Assembly (NCBI GenBank): GCA_020635055.1
Contig: JACKAN010000002.1
Coordinates: 186,001 to 250,000 of the forward strand
DNA length: 64,000 nt
Source: Pseudobdellovibrionaceae bacterium
GTDB lineage: Bacteria; Bdellovibrionota; Bdellovibrionia; Bdellovibrionales; UBA1609
Direction: 5' to 3'
Shown here: one piece after another, positions 62,753 through 64,000 of the stretch
How positions within the stretch are numbered: position 1 is the stretch's first letter
Layout of the letters: the number at the start of each line of letters is the position of its first letter
Translations under genes and position numbers: made by a program
The notes under the pieces: generated by a model
Told to the model about the DNA's origin: nothing
What the model saw: the letters and a program-made list of their open reading frames with translations, nothing else
Database searches by the model: none

Positions 62753-62774
62753 GAGATCTTAATTAAAAGATCTC
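62753..62774 (+). repeat. Hairpin between nusG and rplK
   Basis: GAGATCTT and AAGATCTC around an AATTAA loop. No T-tract; likely an RNA processing or stability element rather than a terminator. Confidence 0.5.
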
Positions 62775-62795
62775 ACTACTGTTTGGAGTGGGAAA

Positions 62796-63230
62796 ATGGC
62801 TAAAAAAGTCACAGGACAAATAAAGCTACAAATACCGGCAGGGAAGGCGAATCCATCACCTCCCGTTGGACCGGCGCTTGGGCAGCATGGGGTTAACATC
62901 ATGGATTTCTGTAAGCAGTTTAATGCCAAGACACAAGGTCAAGGCGATATGATTATTCCAATCATAATTACTGTTTATCAGGATAGATCTTTTACATTCA
63001 TCACCAAGACACCTCCCGTGTCTATTCTTTTGATGAAGGCTGCTAAATTAAAAGGCGGCTCAAAAATGCCTCAAAAGGACAAAGTGGGAAAAGTCACAAT
63101 GGGTATGGTAAAAGAAATCGCAGAAATCAAGATGCCTGACCTTAATTGCATGAATTTAGATAGCGCTATATCACAGGTTGTTGGAACAGCCCGAAGTATG
63201 GGACTTGAAGTTGATGGTTATCAGGGATAA
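62796..63230 (+). CDS. rplK: Large-subunit ribosomal protein L11
   Basis: The 144-residue protein forms the GTPase-associated stalk base. The N-terminal domain has the proline-rich PAGKANPSPPVGPALGQHGV segment and the C-terminal RNA-binding domain ends DLNCMNLDSAISQVVGTARS. GGAG lies upstream of the ATG. rplA follows after 11 bases. Confidence 0.98.
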   Translation: MAKKVTGQIKLQIPAGKANPSPPVGPALGQHGVNIMDFCKQFNAKTQGQGDMIIPIIITVYQDRSFTFITKTPPVSILLMKAAKLKGGSKMPQKDKVGKVTMGMVKEIAEIKMPDLNCMNLDSAISQVVGTARSMGLEVDGYQG

Positions 63231-63241
63231 GGCGGTATAAA

Positions 63242-63937
63242 ATGGCAAAAAATAAAAGGTTAAGTTCTGCGAAAGAAAAAGTAGACCCTACAAAAAAATA
63301 TTCAATTGAAGAGGCGGTTAAACTAGCAGTTGAAACTGCAACAGCTAAGTTTGATGAATCCATTGAAGTTGCTGTTAAGCTGGGTGTTGATCCAAAACAA
63401 TCAGACCAACAGGTTCGTGGTGCGGTGGCTTTGCCACATGGTTTGGGTAAAAATGTTCGTGTCATAGTGTTTGCAAAAGGCCCTAAAGAGGCAGAAGCAA
63501 AAGAAGCTGGTGCAGACTATGTGGGTGCTGATGATTTAGTTGAAAAAATTCAAGGCGGTTGGCTAGATTTTGATAAAGCTATTGCAACGCCAGACATGAT
63601 GGCGACAGTTTCAAAAGTGGCTAAAATTTTAGGTCCACGTGGACTAATGCCAAACCCTAAAGTGGGTACAGTTACTATGAACGTAGGACAAACTGTGTCT
63701 ACAGAGAAAAAGGGCAAGTTAGCATTTCGAGTTGAAAAAGCAGGAATTGTTCATGCAACTATTGGCAAAAGCTCAATGGGCGCAGAAAAATTAAAGGACA
63801 ACCTTAAGACTTTAATGTCTGCTTTAATGAAGGCAAAGCCGTCATCAAGCAAGGGCATTTATTTAAAGGGTGTGAGTGTTTCTAGTACAATGGGACCTGG
63901 TGTATCCATTGATGTAGTAAGTGCTCAAGGTGAATAG
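63242..63937 (+). CDS. rplA: Large-subunit ribosomal protein L1
   Basis: The 231-residue protein forms the mobile L1 stalk next to the E site and, in many bacteria, represses its own operon by binding the leader. Domain I is split around domain II, with the signatures GAVALPHGLGKNVRVIVFA and IATPDMMATVSKVAKILGPR plus GLMPNPKVGTV. The length is normal. The gene ends just before the putative L10 leader. Confidence 0.98.
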   Translation: MAKNKRLSSAKEKVDPTKKYSIEEAVKLAVETATAKFDESIEVAVKLGVDPKQSDQQVRGAVALPHGLGKNVRVIVFAKGPKEAEAKEAGADYVGADDLVEKIQGGWLDFDKAIATPDMMATVSKVAKILGPRGLMPNPKVGTVTMNVGQTVSTEKKGKLAFRVEKAGIVHATIGKSSMGAEKLKDNLKTLMSALMKAKPSSSKGIYLKGVSVSSTMGPGVSIDVVSAQGE

Positions 63938-63954
63938 TTTAGAATTAGTTTAAG

Positions 63955-64000
63955 AAGCCGTGGTCTAAGACAACAGGTTCCCTTGCGGGTTTAATAGTTT
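63955..64000 (+). promoter_or_regulatory. Probable start of the L10 (rplJL) leader, cut by window edge
   Basis: After rplA the sequence GCCGTGGTCTAAGACAACAG resembles the conserved core of the L10 leader, the RNA site where the L10-L7/L12 complex represses rplJ-rplL. The gene order rplK-rplA-rplJ supports it. The rest of the element is outside the window. Confidence 0.5.

Overview
The window is a low-GC bacterial chromosome segment. Several traits point to a Bdellovibrio-like lineage (Bdellovibrionota or a close delta-type group): an NtrY/NtrX-type two-component pair, a degenerate HNH-endonuclease gene of a type I associate with Bdellovibrio, many secreted proteins of no known family, a fused nuoCD and an RlmB/ClpB/RibBA core. 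This placement is inference from gene content; no rRNA gene is present to confirm it.

Positions 1-14000 are an accessory, element-rich region. It opens with the start of an M14/AstE-type carboxypeptidase gene (cut by the window edge). It then holds an IS91-type remnant, an M48 metalloprotease gene broken by an IS256-family element (9-bp target duplication), an ISNCY-type remnant, an internally deleted 364-bp IS1595-type element with target duplication, and a secreted HExxH protein gene bracketed by ~60-bp inverted repeats. Next comes an IS4-family element that has itself been split by a complete IS66-family element (both with target duplications), followed by short tandem repeats and an HNH-endonuclease pseudogene. 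At least six mobile elements lie in about 12 kb, in layers of different age.

Positions 14100-32300 are mostly chromosomal core. They contain a secreted subtilase, the peripheral-arm genes of respiratory complex I (nuoB-CD-E-F-G-I, no membrane-arm genes), a class A penicillin-binding protein with a secreted companion, an operon of an unknown protein, an LPG-synthase-like membrane protein, MgtE and RecO, and convergently a large TPR/barrel-like envelope protein.

Positions 32400-59700 hold a FecR-domain protein, a HAD phosphatase with a Xer recombinase, a sigma-54 activator followed by a 47-codon gene, a lysine/alanine-repeat histone-H1-like protein with an acidic tail, a lipoprotein, an M23 endopeptidase, a flagellin, an alpha/beta hydrolase and ClpB. 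They continue with an ATPase-fold protein, a riboflavin operon (ribE-ribBA-ribH, with a RibBA whose GTP-cyclohydrolase half has lost its zinc cysteines), an NtrY-NtrX-ProS-PyrF-RlmB run, and two secreted proteins, one with a SleB-like hydrolase domain.

Positions 59900-64000 are the conserved translation/transcription cluster: tRNA-Thr(UGU), Gly(UCC), Tyr(GUA), Thr(GGU), tuf, tRNA-Trp, secE, nusG, rplK, rplA and the beginning of what is probably the L10 leader. A good sigma70-type promoter precedes it.
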